Origin: an uncultured Bacilli bacterium
Lineage (GTDB): Bacteria; Bacillota_I; Bacilli_A; RF39; UBA660
Direction of reading: 5' to 3'
DNA length: 47,302 nt
NCBI GenBank assembly: GCA_934095825.1
Contig: CAKOKQ010000013.1
Coordinates: 1-47,302, forward strand
Shown here: piece by piece, positions 8,383-17,459 of the stretch
How positions within the stretch are numbered: position 1 is the first letter of the stretch
How the letters are laid out: each line of letters begins with the position of its first letter
Notes under the pieces: generated by a model
Database searches by the model: none
What the model saw: only the letters and a program-made list of their open reading frames with translations
Told to the model about the DNA's origin: nothing
Translations under genes and position numbers: made by a program

Positions 8383-9244
8383 AATATATAAAATCCTTAT
8401 ATTCATCACTATTATTGACATCATTTAAAGTATTTTTAACAAATAAGCCGATAATATCTTTTAAAGTATAGCTTTTATTTTGATATTTATAGGAGTTATT
8501 TAAAATATTAACTATATCCAATTTATAATTAGTATTTAGTTCTCTTTCTTGATTAAAATAAACAAAATTATCAACAATTACTCGAAACGGTTCCATTAAA
8601 TCACAGCTTAAATTAAATTCATTAAACTCATTCTTATGATGAATTCCCAGTTGGGTAAGATAACCACCAGCAATAACTTCTTTATTAATTGTAGATAAAA
8701 GTATAGCATAACCATAATTTAGGGCAGCATTAATATTATCATTATTATTTCTAACAAAGTCCTTACCAAATAAAGCATTAAAATAGACTTTGGCTGCGTG
8801 TCCTTCTCTATTAGTTTTATCACCGCTTACAACTTCATCAATATAACTAGTTAATAAATCATATTTATCATTTTTTATTTTGTTTAACAATAAACTTTGA
8901 TTAAGAATTTTATTTTTAACTATTTTCATCCATAAGTCATCTTTACATTTGTTAGTCCATTTAATTTGTTCTTTTATTTTTTTACTAGAATTATGTCTAG
9001 AGTAATACGGTGATAGTTCGCCAAAAGGGTTATGTTTTTCATCACAAAATATCATATTTATTTTGGCATCAGCAATCTCTTTTAAAAGATAAGCAGAAAT
9101 AGATACAGAAATAGAGTCAACTATAATCGTATCTATTTCTGATAGATGAATATATTTTTCATCATTATCTTGTTTAACTACCAGAAATCTATTCTTATAA
9201 CTTATTTTAGATTGTCTAGTTATTACAACTGTTCGAAAGCTCAT
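8372..9244 (-). CDS. cas1: CRISPR integrase Cas1 (type II)
   Basis: 290 aa, typical of type II Cas1. The N-terminal beta domain contains KNRFLVVKQDNDEKYIHLSEID. The helical catalytic domain holds the expected metal ligands: Glu in NREGHAAKVYFNALFG, His in LGIHHKNEFNEFN and Asp in LSCDLMEPFR. It starts immediately after the cas9 stop with no gap and overlaps cas2. It catalyses spacer integration with Cas2. Confidence 0.96.
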   Translation of the reverse strand: MSFRTVVITRQSKISYKNRFLVVKQDNDEKYIHLSEIDTIIVDSISVSISAYLLKEIADAKINMIFCDEKHNPFGELSPYYSRHNSSKKIKEQIKWTNKCKDDLWMKIVKNKILNQSLLLNKIKNDKYDLLTSYIDEVVSGDKTNREGHAAKVYFNALFGKDFVRNNNDNINAALNYGYAILLSTINKEVIAGGYLTQLGIHHKNEFNEFNLSCDLMEPFRVIVDNFVYFNQERELNTNYKLDIVNILNNSYKYQNKSYTLKDIIGLFVKNTLNDVNNSDEYKDFIYYEG

Positions 9245-12200
9245 TTATTCACCATTATAACTTGCTGTTTTCTCTTTTAAACCAGTTACTGAGGTAAATA
9301 TAAAATCTCCTCCAGTTACATTAGCGCCGGAAAGACGACCGATTCTGTCGCTTAAACCAAATTCCTTTAAGTTACCATTTTTACTATTACAATGATAAAT
9401 TATTAATAATTGCTTAATTATATTAGCTAATTGTCCAAACGAACATTCTGTTAAATTTATATTATCTTGAATCTTTGTTATTTCTTTAGAAAATAAAGGG
9501 AATTCTTTTTTTATTTCAAACAAGTAATTTATAAAAGTAATTGCATTTTCAATATCCGAATTAGTTATATCATCAGATTTATTTTTGTAAATTTTATTTA
9601 ATACATATTTACACTTTTTCATCATGTCTTTTTTTATTTTTAATTGATGAGCATTAGATAGTTCACAATTTTTATCAGCCGTGCTATATCCCTTTACATA
9701 AACATCTTGATTCTTATAATTAATACTTACATCATAAGGAATATTGTCTTTTAGAATCACAACATCGTCCAAAGACTTTAAATCTAAATGTTCTTTGATA
9801 AAATCAAGTTTTACTTTAACATCTTTATTATTTGCAATACTCATAGGTATTCCAATTAATTTAGTCTTGTTACCATATTTTACTAAAGTTAAATAAGATG
9901 TTTCCATATTAGAATAACCACCATATGTTTCTGTTGGCATATTTTCCTTTATTTTGATATTTCCTTTACCTCTTTTATAAATTGTCTCTTTATAAAGTTT
10001 ACCCGTTCTTATTTCAGTTTTTCTACTAATCAAAATATCATTTCTATATAAGGTATCTTCAACTAAATCATTAAATTCTTTAGCATTAAATAATAATTCA
10101 CCAGTTTCCTCATTTATTAATCTTGGAGCAATTTTGGCAAAGGCACTTTGAAATTCTTCATCTAGACTATTAACTACAATACCATAATGTAGTCTCTTGT
10201 AATCTTCATTTTTTATTAATTTTTCATTAAATTCATTTATTTTATTATAATCTAAATCATAATGTAAATATTTTTCTTGATAACTTCCAAGTGTTGCAGC
10301 AAGGTAAGCATCATGTGCATGATGATAGTCATTAATATCTCTAAATTTAAATAAATCATATTTATCACGATAACTATGGGAAATATTAGCTTTTAAATAA
10401 ACTATCTTTGTTTTAGGATAAAAACAATTTAAAATATTAGCAACATGTTTAGTGATTTGTCTTGTTTCAACTAACTGTCTATTAATGAAACCTTTTATAT
10501 CTTCTTCACTATAACTTTTTCTTGTTAAGTTATAAAACTTCTTATTACTCATTAACTTATTATTTTTTAATCTTATCCAAATACTCTTCGTATAATCGTT
10601 TCTAAATTCTTTTGGTAAAACTAAAGAGGCGGCCTTTTTCTGATTACAACTACGGCATACTAATACCCTATTATCCCAAGAATTATCTTTAACCAAAGTT
10701 CTTGGTAAGATATGGTCTATTTCATATAAACTATTTTTAGTATTTAAATCGTCGACGTTAATTGGTTTTCCACAATATAAACATTTACCTTCTTGTAAAT
10801 AATATAAATATAATTTATCAGTATCGATTTTTTCTTCTTTAGCAAGTTCTTTCTTTAAGTTCTTGTAATTACTATCTACTTCATCTTTAATATTGTCATA
10901 CAATTTTTGTAAGTACTTTTTACGGTCATCTTTTCTTACCTTTTTCTCATCACCACGAGCCATTTCTACTATTATATTTTTAGGTTCATAACCCATATAA
11001 GTAGTTATTTCCCTAACAACTTTTAAGGCTTGATAAATGCCCCTTTTGGTAGCAGGTGATGTGGCAAGATTTTCTACAACATCATATGATAATTCGTTGG
11101 TGGTTTCCTCTATCTTATTTTTCTTAGCAATTAATTTTTGAAAATTATATTTATCGTTATTAATAATTTGCATGAAATTTTCATCAGTTTCATACATTAA
11201 ATCCATTATTGATTTTAATATATTAGTTTTTTTGTCTGCAACTTTAAGGTCTAACAAAAGTTTTCTTGATAAACGACCCCAACCACTATATTTTTTATTT
11301 AAAATATTTTTAACTTGATTACTCTTTAATTCAGGATATTCATTTTCTACTTTTCTTTTTAAGATATCCTTATCATCAAAAATAGTTATCCATTCAATAA
11401 TTTTCTCAGCATCATTAGTATTATAACTAGTTCCCATAAAAAGGCCATTTTCACCAAAAAAGTCGACGTAACTTTGCATATTATTAGCAAACTTACCATC
11501 AGCCGAATAGCCTGTTATTTTCAATTCATTCTCATAGAAATTGTAATCTAAAGTATTAAGTAAAAATTCTCTAAATTTATTTTCAGTGATTGTCCCACTA
11601 GTCTTCATAAATAGTTCTTCAATTATTTTATGCTGCTCATCTTGGGTTAAATGTTCCCCATTAACCTTTATTTGTTTTAACTCATTTAATACTTTAAATT
11701 CGGAATAAAGAATAGAATTATTAGGTAAGGCTTCTTCATCTAGAAGGTAAGTACAATGAGATATCATTCTTTTAATAAATATTTCCGCAGTTTTATCTAA
11801 ATTAACTACTTCTTTAAAATTATAAGGCGTAATATGAACACCTTGCATTCCTTCATTTCTAAGCATCCAAGCATTTTTAGATTGCTTGCTAGATACTAAA
11901 GGGCCAACAAAGTAAGGTATTTTAAATTCTAATAATCTCACTAATTTATATATACCATCATCGGTTTTGCCCAATAAAAATGGATAATACTTTCCTTGAT
12001 GTTCAATGATACTAACTAACTCATCTTTATTTAATTGATATGGATATTTACCATTTTCTTTACTAGTTATTCTTGGTAAAACCTCGTTATTTTCTAAACG
12101 CTTTAAAAAGGCTTCATCATTAATAATAAAATTATCAGTATTGATATATTTTTTTATTTCTTTAAGAAAATCCGTAGTTTCTAGTTTATTATGAATATAT

Positions 12201-13282
12201 AAATCATAAAAACACATATCTTTGTCATCTTTAATATCTTTTTTACTTCTAAATATTTTATTATATATTTTTCTATCAGAACTAAATGTATCTTTTAATA
12301 ATTTTAAGTCTTTTTTATGCTGATCATATCTTTCAACCATTAAACCAGATAACGTTGTTTCCTTACTATCCCCAAACATTTTTTTTAAGAAGACCATATC
12401 ATATAATTCTTTTAGTTGTTCTAAAACTTCTAAATAATCATTAAGTAAGGCTTCTAAATCACTAACTTTGTCTTCAAAATCAGTACCATCAAAACTTAAA
12501 GATACATCATTATCAGTTTCTAAATTAAATAACTTTTTCACACTAAATTTATTGCCAATAATTAGTTTACAAAATTCACTTATAAAATTTTTATTTAAAG
12601 AATAGCTTGTTAATTCGTTTGTTAGTTTAACTTTTAAATCATTTTTTGATTGTTCACTAAAAATACTTGTTATTTGCTTATAGTTAATATTATTTAGACA
12701 TTCTTCGGAAATATCTAATTCTTCTACTGCTTCACTTAATGCTAAAAATATATCCTTAAGTTTATTATCTATATTTAAATTATTAACACTAAATGAATTA
12801 CCTTCATATAAAAAGTTACCGCGATATTTAATAATATGATGAATTGCTAGATAAACTAATCTAATATCCATTTTTTCATTAGAATTCATTAATTTTTGAC
12901 GCAAATGATAAATTGTCGGATAATCCTCATAGTACTTCTTAGTAGCATTTGTTTCTTCCATACTAATTAATACAGTTTTATTTTTTATGTCTTTAGAAGT
13001 ATATTTACTTTCTTCTAACTTTAGAAAGAAATTGTTATCAACTTTATTAATTTCATCTTTAAATTCTTCTTGTAATAAATTAATTCTTTCTCTTCTGCGG
13101 TCGTATCTACGCCTTGTTCCTCTTTTTGCTCTCCTATCTTCGGCTTTAGCGGCTTCTTCAAAAAGTCTTACTCCCCATAAGGCTTTGCCACCTTTTTTCA
13201 TGACTTTATTGGTTGCATCATTTACAACTGCCCAACCTACTGATGTTGTTCCAATATCTAATCCGATATTATAATTTTCCAT
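9245..13282 (-). CDS. cas9: CRISPR effector nuclease Cas9 (type II-A)
   Basis: 1345 aa, the RNA-guided double-strand DNA nuclease. RuvC-I has Asp9 (YNIGLDIGTTSVGWAV) and an Arg-rich bridge helix follows at about 50-66. RuvC-II has Glu773 (IVEMARGDE), the HNH has His857 (YEIDHILPR), and RuvC-III has His990/Asp991 (HHAHDAYLA). All catalytic residues are present. The HNH domain carries two CxxC pairs, CLYCGKP and CRSC, that look like a zinc knuckle and are absent from S. pyogenes Cas9. The C-terminus (about 1100-1345) is the PAM-interacting region; the PAM cannot be read from sequence. AGGAGGG 8 nt before ATG 13282 fixes the start. The tracrRNA promoter overlaps this start on the opposite strand. 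Confidence 0.98.
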   Translation of the reverse strand: MENYNIGLDIGTTSVGWAVVNDATNKVMKKGGKALWGVRLFEEAAKAEDRRAKRGTRRRYDRRRERINLLQEEFKDEINKVDNNFFLKLEESKYTSKDIKNKTVLISMEETNATKKYYEDYPTIYHLRQKLMNSNEKMDIRLVYLAIHHIIKYRGNFLYEGNSFSVNNLNIDNKLKDIFLALSEAVEELDISEECLNNINYKQITSIFSEQSKNDLKVKLTNELTSYSLNKNFISEFCKLIIGNKFSVKKLFNLETDNDVSLSFDGTDFEDKVSDLEALLNDYLEVLEQLKELYDMVFLKKMFGDSKETTLSGLMVERYDQHKKDLKLLKDTFSSDRKIYNKIFRSKKDIKDDKDMCFYDLYIHNKLETTDFLKEIKKYINTDNFIINDEAFLKRLENNEVLPRITSKENGKYPYQLNKDELVSIIEHQGKYYPFLLGKTDDGIYKLVRLLEFKIPYFVGPLVSSKQSKNAWMLRNEGMQGVHITPYNFKEVVNLDKTAEIFIKRMISHCTYLLDEEALPNNSILYSEFKVLNELKQIKVNGEHLTQDEQHKIIEELFMKTSGTITENKFREFLLNTLDYNFYENELKITGYSADGKFANNMQSYVDFFGENGLFMGTSYNTNDAEKIIEWITIFDDKDILKRKVENEYPELKSNQVKNILNKKYSGWGRLSRKLLLDLKVADKKTNILKSIMDLMYETDENFMQIINNDKYNFQKLIAKKNKIEETTNELSYDVVENLATSPATKRGIYQALKVVREITTYMGYEPKNIIVEMARGDEKKVRKDDRKKYLQKLYDNIKDEVDSNYKNLKKELAKEEKIDTDKLYLYYLQEGKCLYCGKPINVDDLNTKNSLYEIDHILPRTLVKDNSWDNRVLVCRSCNQKKAASLVLPKEFRNDYTKSIWIRLKNNKLMSNKKFYNLTRKSYSEEDIKGFINRQLVETRQITKHVANILNCFYPKTKIVYLKANISHSYRDKYDLFKFRDINDYHHAHDAYLAATLGSYQEKYLHYDLDYNKINEFNEKLIKNEDYKRLHYGIVVNSLDEEFQSAFAKIAPRLINEETGELLFNAKEFNDLVEDTLYRNDILISRKTEIRTGKLYKETIYKRGKGNIKIKENMPTETYGGYSNMETSYLTLVKYGNKTKLIGIPMSIANNKDVKVKLDFIKEHLDLKSLDDVVILKDNIPYDVSINYKNQDVYVKGYSTADKNCELSNAHQLKIKKDMMKKCKYVLNKIYKNKSDDITNSDIENAITFINYLFEIKKEFPLFSKEITKIQDNINLTECSFGQLANIIKQLLIIYHCNSKNGNLKEFGLSDRIGRLSGANVTGGDFIFTSVTGLKEKTASYNGE

Positions 13283-13310
13283 TGACTTACCCTCCTACAT
13301 TTGGTATTAT
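13282..13310 (+). promoter_or_regulatory. tracrRNA promoter overlapping the cas9 start
   Basis: TTGACT at 13282-13287, a 17-nt spacer, and TATTAT at 13305-13310 with a TG extension (TGGTATTAT). Predicted start near 13317. The -35 shares bases with the cas9 start codon and the spacer covers the cas9 ribosome binding site, so the two units compete for the same DNA. Confidence 0.8.
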
Positions 13311-13316
13311 GTAATT

Positions 13317-13402
13317 GTCTTAATACCATTTAAGATGACATAGAGAGTTAAAATAAAGGTTTTACCCTAAATGTTTGCGACTGTTTAGCAGTCCTTTTTT
13401 TT
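13317..13402 (+). ncRNA. tracrRNA
   Basis: The anti-repeat at about 13319-13350 matches the + orientation of the CRISPR repeat without interruption over TTAATACCATTTAAGATGAC and the following ATAGA, then diverges at the expected bulge. It continues GAGTTAAAATAAAGG, close to the AAGTTAAAATAAGG of S. pyogenes tracrRNA. Next come a small GGTTTTACC hairpin and a terminator GACTG-TTTAG-CAGTC with eight T (13379-13402). Transcribed opposite to cas9, which it is antisense to if cas9 transcription begins near 13421. The 3' part is short, with only about two hairpins after the anti-repeat. Confidence 0.93.
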
Positions 13403-13427
13403 ATGCTCTTTTGTCTTCTTAATTTAA

Positions 13428-13457
13428 ATTATAACATCTTTTTATTTGATAGCAAGA
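13428..13457 (-). promoter_or_regulatory. Candidate cas operon promoter
   Basis: On minus, TTGCTA (13452-13457), an 18-nt spacer and a perfect TATAAT (13428-13433) with a TG extension. A start near 13421 would give a cas9 leader of about 140 nt that is antisense to the whole tracrRNA. It sits just beyond the terminator of the preceding permease gene. Confidence 0.55.
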
Positions 13458-13458
13458 A

Positions 13459-13480
13459 AAAAAGCCTAAGAAAGGCCCGA
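13459..13480 (-). terminator. Terminator of the permease gene
   Basis: On minus, GGCC-TTTC-TTAGGC followed by seven T, 8 nt after the permease stop. It separates the permease transcript from the cas operon. Confidence 0.65.
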
Positions 13481-13487
13481 TTAAACA

Positions 13488-14318
13488 TTAAAAAGCAATA
13501 TGAAGTAAATTAAGAATAATACCTATTACTATACTAATAAGATAAGTTAAACCAATAATAATAAAGTTTTCTTTTTTATCTTTATTAGTTTTAAATAAAA
13601 TTACTAAAGCAATACCAGAATTAGTTAAAAGACCACTTATCATAGAACCAAATGATATAGATGATGCTAAATATAACTTAGTTATAACAATACTAGAAGC
13701 ACAATTAGGTATTAATCCAATAAGACTAGTAACAAGAGGACTTAAGAAACTATTTTGTAAAAAGATATTATTTAAAATACTATTTAAACTAAATTCAAAG
13801 ATGAAATTTAAAACTATATTAATAATTAATATAAATAAAGTAATATTTAAAGTATGTTTAAAGGCGGATATTAAAGGATGTTCTTCACAATGACAATGTT
13901 CTTCTTCACAGACTTCATAATGAGTTTTTATCTTTTTGGGTCTAAGCCAATCTATTATAAAACCACTTATTAAACCAACGATAAATTTTATTCCTATAAT
14001 AATTAAAATTAATTTTATACTAACATTCTCACTTAACAAAATGGGTATCATTTCATCACTAGTACTTAAAAAAACACTAATTAAGGTTCCCATAGTAATG
14101 ATACCCGTTACATAAAGATTAGTAGCAATACTAGCAATACCACATTGGGGAATAATACCTAGGAAACTACCAAATAAAGGACCTAGATGACCGGCTTTTT
14201 CTAATTTTTGATTAGAATTAATTTTGTGTTCTAAAATTTCGATTATAATAAAAGAAATAAGTAAAAAAGGAAATACTTTTATAGTATCTATTAACCCATC
14301 TAATAATACATCTAACAT
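13488..14318 (-). CDS. Putative metal/arsenic efflux permease (ArsP_2/DUF2899-like)
   Basis: 276-aa membrane protein with two similar halves of about four to five segments each. Each half carries a matching motif, IPQCGIASIATNLYVTG and IPNCASSIVITKLYLA. A His/Cys/Glu-rich cytoplasmic loop (EVCEEEHCHCEEH) lies between them, a good metal-binding candidate. These features fit the putative 10-TM heavy-metal exporter family; the substrate is not known. I start at ATG 14318, which has GAAGTGA upstream, and not at the more distal in-frame ATG 14360. It is monocistronic. Confidence 0.7.
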   Translation of the reverse strand: MLDVLLDGLIDTIKVFPFLLISFIIIEILEHKINSNQKLEKAGHLGPLFGSFLGIIPQCGIASIATNLYVTGIITMGTLISVFLSTSDEMIPILLSENVSIKLILIIIGIKFIVGLISGFIIDWLRPKKIKTHYEVCEEEHCHCEEHPLISAFKHTLNITLFILIINIVLNFIFEFSLNSILNNIFLQNSFLSPLVTSLIGLIPNCASSIVITKLYLASSISFGSMISGLLTNSGIALVILFKTNKDKKENFIIIGLTYLISIVIGIILNLLHIAF

Positions 14319-14430
14319 AAAAATCACTTCTTTCGTAAGAAAATTATATATTAAATACAAAAAAAACGCAAGATAAGTACTTGCATTAATTTATGGTTTG
14401 TGTTAGAATTTTTCTTGTACGAACGAGTAT

Positions 14431-14506
14431 GTCTCCTTAGCTCAGTTGGTAGAGCAACTGACTCTTAATCAGTGGGTCTAGGGTTCGAATCCCTAAGGGG
14501 ACACCA
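14431..14506 (+). tRNA. tRNA-Lys (CTT)
   Basis: Full cloverleaf. Acceptor GTCTCCT/AGGGGAC, anticodon loop CTCTTAA giving CTT, T-loop TTCGAAT, encoded CCA. Confidence 0.97.
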
Positions 14507-14518
14507 TTTAGATTATTA

Positions 14519-14546
14519 AGGAGAAGTTAATTACTTCTCCTTTTTT
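14519..14546 (+). terminator. Terminator between tRNA-Lys and tRNA-Thr
   Basis: AGGAGAAGT-TAATT-ACTTCTCCT followed by six T. A strong intrinsic terminator only 3 nt before tRNA-Thr(CGT). Confidence 0.85.
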
Positions 14547-14549
14547 CTT

Positions 14550-14625
14550 GCCGAAGTAGCACAATTGGTAGTGCAGCTGAATCGTAATCAGAAGGTTGGG
14601 GGTTCGAGTCCCTTCTTTGGCACCA
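14550..14625 (+). tRNA. tRNA-Thr (CGT)
   Basis: Full cloverleaf. Acceptor GCCGAAG/CTTTGGC, anticodon loop ATCGTAA giving CGT, encoded CCA. It has no room for its own promoter after the preceding terminator, so it probably depends on readthrough. Confidence 0.96.
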
Positions 14626-14635
14626 TTTTTTTAAG

Positions 14636-14656
14636 ACAATCACTAGATTGTTTTTT
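14636..14656 (+). terminator. Terminator after tRNA-Thr
   Basis: ACAATC-ACTA-GATTGT followed by a T-run, 10 nt after the tRNA. Confidence 0.7.
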
Positions 14657-14768
14657 ATTTTGCGTCCATTTGTCATTATGCTATACTAAAATAGAAATTT
14701 ATTAAGGAAGAAATGATTATTATCAGCATTAAATATTATTTATAACTGATGGCAATCAAAAAGTAACT

Positions 14769-15542
14769 ATGCAAGAACATGAATTTATAGAATTTCAAAA
14801 AAGGTATGAGAAATTTAAAAAGAATAACTTACCTACTCCTTTCTTTGATGATGAAAGACAAACTTTTGAGTATGTATATTATTCTAATGATTTCTTTAAT
14901 AATGATAGTGATAAATTTCCCGAGGTTAATTGTATGCTTACTGATGCCTTAGCCGATATAGCATTTACAGGGTTATATTATTCTTTTAATTGCAAAATAA
15001 TAGCCTATACAAAAGACAGTGTAAAAATTACATATGGTCATAGTCATGCTCATTCGTTTGAAGAAGTTGTCCGCTCTTTATACGATTTTCCTGAATCATT
15101 TAGTATTCCCAAAGAAGATGAAAAGTTTTATAGTGAGCAAGAATTACATTATTTAAGAAGAGTACAAAAATACTTATTATTTATTGGTTTAAAAGATATT
15201 GGGGAAACTAGAAAAATTCCCGTAAGTAGATATAGAAATAAAAATCAAGAAAAGTATGGCAATCTTAGAATATATCGTGTTAACAATTCCATTTTAAAAC
15301 AAATGCTGGCTAAAAAACTAAATTTTATGGTATTTAAATGGTTTTCTGATTATAGCAAGAACTTTTTCATTGATAATAAAGTCTTAATTGCAGACGGAGA
15401 AGATAATATTAAATTGTTAATAAAATTCACTAAAGAAGAAACAAAATTATATAAAGAAATAAAGAATATTTATCCGAAAAAGGATTTTCAAGATGATGAT
15501 AAAGTCATTATCCGTTATTTCGAAATTTTAAAAGAATTTTAA
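14769..15542 (+). CDS. Unknown 257-aa protein
   Basis: A soluble-looking protein with no signal peptide or membrane segment, rich in aromatic and charged residues. An HSHAHSFEE cluster near residue 93 might bind metal. The C-terminal third is Lys-rich and helical. The ribosome binding site before ATG 14769 is poor. A terminator follows directly, so it is a single-gene unit beside the tRNA pair, a common place for acquired genes. I do not recognise the family. Confidence 0.6.
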   Translation: MQEHEFIEFQKRYEKFKKNNLPTPFFDDERQTFEYVYYSNDFFNNDSDKFPEVNCMLTDALADIAFTGLYYSFNCKIIAYTKDSVKITYGHSHAHSFEEVVRSLYDFPESFSIPKEDEKFYSEQELHYLRRVQKYLLFIGLKDIGETRKIPVSRYRNKNQEKYGNLRIYRVNNSILKQMLAKKLNFMVFKWFSDYSKNFFIDNKVLIADGEDNIKLLIKFTKEETKLYKEIKNIYPKKDFQDDDKVIIRYFEILKEF

Positions 15543-15558
15543 ATAAGTAGTTTTTAAA

Positions 15559-15588
15559 AGTATTAACGACATTGGTTAATACTTTTTT
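15559..15588 (+). terminator. Terminator of the 257-aa gene
   Basis: AGTATTAAC-GACATTG-GTTAATACT followed by T6. Confidence 0.85.
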
Positions 15589-15622
15589 CATTGCTAAGCA
15601 TACTTATCCATACCTAACCTAC

Positions 15623-16357
15623 TTAGTTACAAGTATTTACTTCATCTCGGATAGCGTCCATACCAATTTTATCAGTCGATTTTATACCAACAATATCAGT
15701 ATTTTCTAAAATCCATTTTAATTCATCGGTTATACAGGTTCCATTAAACTCGAATTCAAAAATATAAGATTTTTTTTCTTTTAAATTAGGGTTAATTTCT
15801 TTTTTTACTTTTGCAGTTACAACTTCATCTACTTGATATTCTTTTAAAGTTAAAAACCAATATTCTTCGTTATCACTATCAGTAATATTTAAAATCTGAT
15901 AAGTTCTTTTAAAAGCCGTTTTTTCGCTATTCTTAACGCATAAATCATCAACAGTCATATCATCTGTGCCAACATATAAATTCTTATTATTATCTAAGTT
16001 ACATTTTACAATTTTATAATCACTATTATAATATAAAGTTCCATTGTTATTATTTAATACTTTTTTATTCCAACTATCTACTACTTTTAAAATATTATTA
16101 TTACTTAAATAATCAACTATATCTTTAGAAGAACCATCGCTAATTTTAATATTATCTAGGCAATAACTAATTATTTGATAATCAGCCATTTCGGCATAAA
16201 CTTTAGTATTTTTACAATTATTTATTTTACTTGCTTGAAAGATAACAGAATTACTTTCTTGGTTATTTTTACTATTCTTAGAATAAAATATACTTCCTAT
16301 AATTATTAAAATAATTATCCCAATACAAATAAATCCTAAAATATTTCTTTTTTTCAT
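15623..16357 (-). CDS. Unknown membrane-anchored extracytoplasmic protein
   Basis: 244 aa. MKKRN then a hydrophobic stretch (ILGFICIGIIILIIIGSIFY) gives an N-terminal anchor or uncleaved signal. The rest is polar, Asn/Asp/Lys-rich and probably outside the cell, with several Cys (CKN, CLD, KCN, LCVK, GTC, TCN) that could form disulphides. It is convergent with the 257-aa gene and has its own reading unit. No family recognised. Confidence 0.6.
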   Translation of the reverse strand: MKKRNILGFICIGIIILIIIGSIFYSKNSKNNQESNSVIFQASKINNCKNTKVYAEMADYQIISYCLDNIKISDGSSKDIVDYLSNNNILKVVDSWNKKVLNNNNGTLYYNSDYKIVKCNLDNNKNLYVGTDDMTVDDLCVKNSEKTAFKRTYQILNITDSDNEEYWFLTLKEYQVDEVVTAKVKKEINPNLKEKKSYIFEFEFNGTCITDELKWILENTDIVGIKSTDKIGMDAIRDEVNTCN

Positions 16358-16414
16358 ATATATCCCACTTTCTAGTTACATGATATCACATTATCTTTAA
16401 AAAGTTACAAAGAA

Positions 16415-16441
16415 TTAAAAAAATAGGTGGGAAAACCTATT
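16415..16441 (-). terminator. Terminator of the HAD gene
   Basis: On minus, AATAGG-TTTTCCCA-CCTATT followed by a T-run, 14 nt after the stop codon. Confidence 0.75.
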
Positions 16442-16454
16442 TATTTGAGATTTA

Positions 16455-17237
16455 TTAGAAATTACTATTTAACCATTTAGCAACACCATTATTTTCATTA
16501 GTATCTGTTATACAGTCACATATTTCTTTAATATCAGGATAAGCATTCCCCATAGCAACGCTTTGTCCAACAATTTTAAACATGGCAATATCATTATAAT
16601 CATCGCCAATACCAACAGTTTCTTTTAAAGGTATATCTAATGCCTTGCAGAAGTTATTAATACCATCGCCTTTATTAGAATTAGGATTTGCTATAAAAAT
16701 AAAATAATTATCCTGAAACTGATAAACGCCGTCAAAACCCAGTTTAATATTTTTTACTTTTTTAATATCTACAAGTGCTTTTTGCATATCAGTACCATTT
16801 TTACTAGTTAAGTGAATATGAATAATTTTTTCTTGTAAAACATATTCCAAAAAGTTTTCTTTATAAGTTACACTAGGACTTTTTTCTAATCTATTATCGG
16901 TATATTGGCCTGTTGTGGTATCAGCCGTTATATTAACATTATATCTTTTAGCGATAGTGTATATTTCTTCTAAAGTTGTTTTATTAATTTCATTGGTATA
17001 TAAATCTAATTTATCATGATAATCATAGACATAAGCACCATCAGAGGCAATTACATAAGGACTTGCCAGAGCCTCTTTGCTTACTTCTATAGCGTAATCG
17101 CGAGATCTGCCTGTACAAATAACTACTTTTATTCCTTTCGCTACAACATTTTTAATTGCTTCTTTTGTTTCTTGGGTAATTTCTTTATTATTATTTCTAA
17201 TTGTTCCATCAATATCTACAAATACTACCTTTTTCAT
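16455..17237 (-). CDS. HAD-superfamily sugar-phosphate phosphatase, Cof type
   Basis: 260 aa. The N-terminal nucleophile motif VDIDGTIRNN has Asp8 and Asp10. Motif II is VVICTGRSR, and the C-terminal motifs are NSNKGDGINNFC (Lys) and GIGDDYNDIAMFKIVGQSVAMGNA (Asp pair). The C2-type cap lies between about residues 85 and 185. Cof/YidA-like HADs dephosphorylate sugar phosphates, pyridoxal phosphate or flavin phosphates; the substrate cannot be told. It lies just downstream of a tRNA operon and has its own terminator. Confidence 0.9.
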   Translation of the reverse strand: MKKVVFVDIDGTIRNNNKEITQETKEAIKNVVAKGIKVVICTGRSRDYAIEVSKEALASPYVIASDGAYVYDYHDKLDLYTNEINKTTLEEIYTIAKRYNVNITADTTTGQYTDNRLEKSPSVTYKENFLEYVLQEKIIHIHLTSKNGTDMQKALVDIKKVKNIKLGFDGVYQFQDNYFIFIANPNSNKGDGINNFCKALDIPLKETVGIGDDYNDIAMFKIVGQSVAMGNAYPDIKEICDCITDTNENNGVAKWLNSNF

Positions 17238-17298
17238 AAATTTCTCCTTTAATTTTAGGTATCAAAAAACCCCAATTAAGGGGTATTATTTATCTCCA

Positions 17299-17374
<76 letters not shown>

Positions 17375-17379
17375 ATAAA

Positions 17380-17456
17380 TGGCGGTTCGTACGGGATTCG
17401 AACCCGTGGTCTCCTGCGTGACAGGCAGGCGTCATAGGCCTCTAGACTAACGAACC
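17380..17456 (-). tRNA. tRNA-Asp (GTC)
   Basis: Acceptor GGTTCGT/ACGAACC, anticodon loop CTGTCAC giving GTC, discriminator G, encoded CCA. Confidence 0.97.
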
Positions 17457-17459
17457 ATT

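Noticed and set aside
8383..8424. Longer cas2 start at 8424
   Set aside because: It would add 14 residues not found in Cas2 and extend the cas1 overlap to 53 nt; the conserved first strand begins after ATG 8382.
12987..13274. Plus-strand open frame of 95 codons opposite the start of cas9
   Set aside because: It lies wholly over the cas9 N-terminus with intact RuvC-I and bridge helix on the other strand, has no ribosome binding site and no family resemblance.
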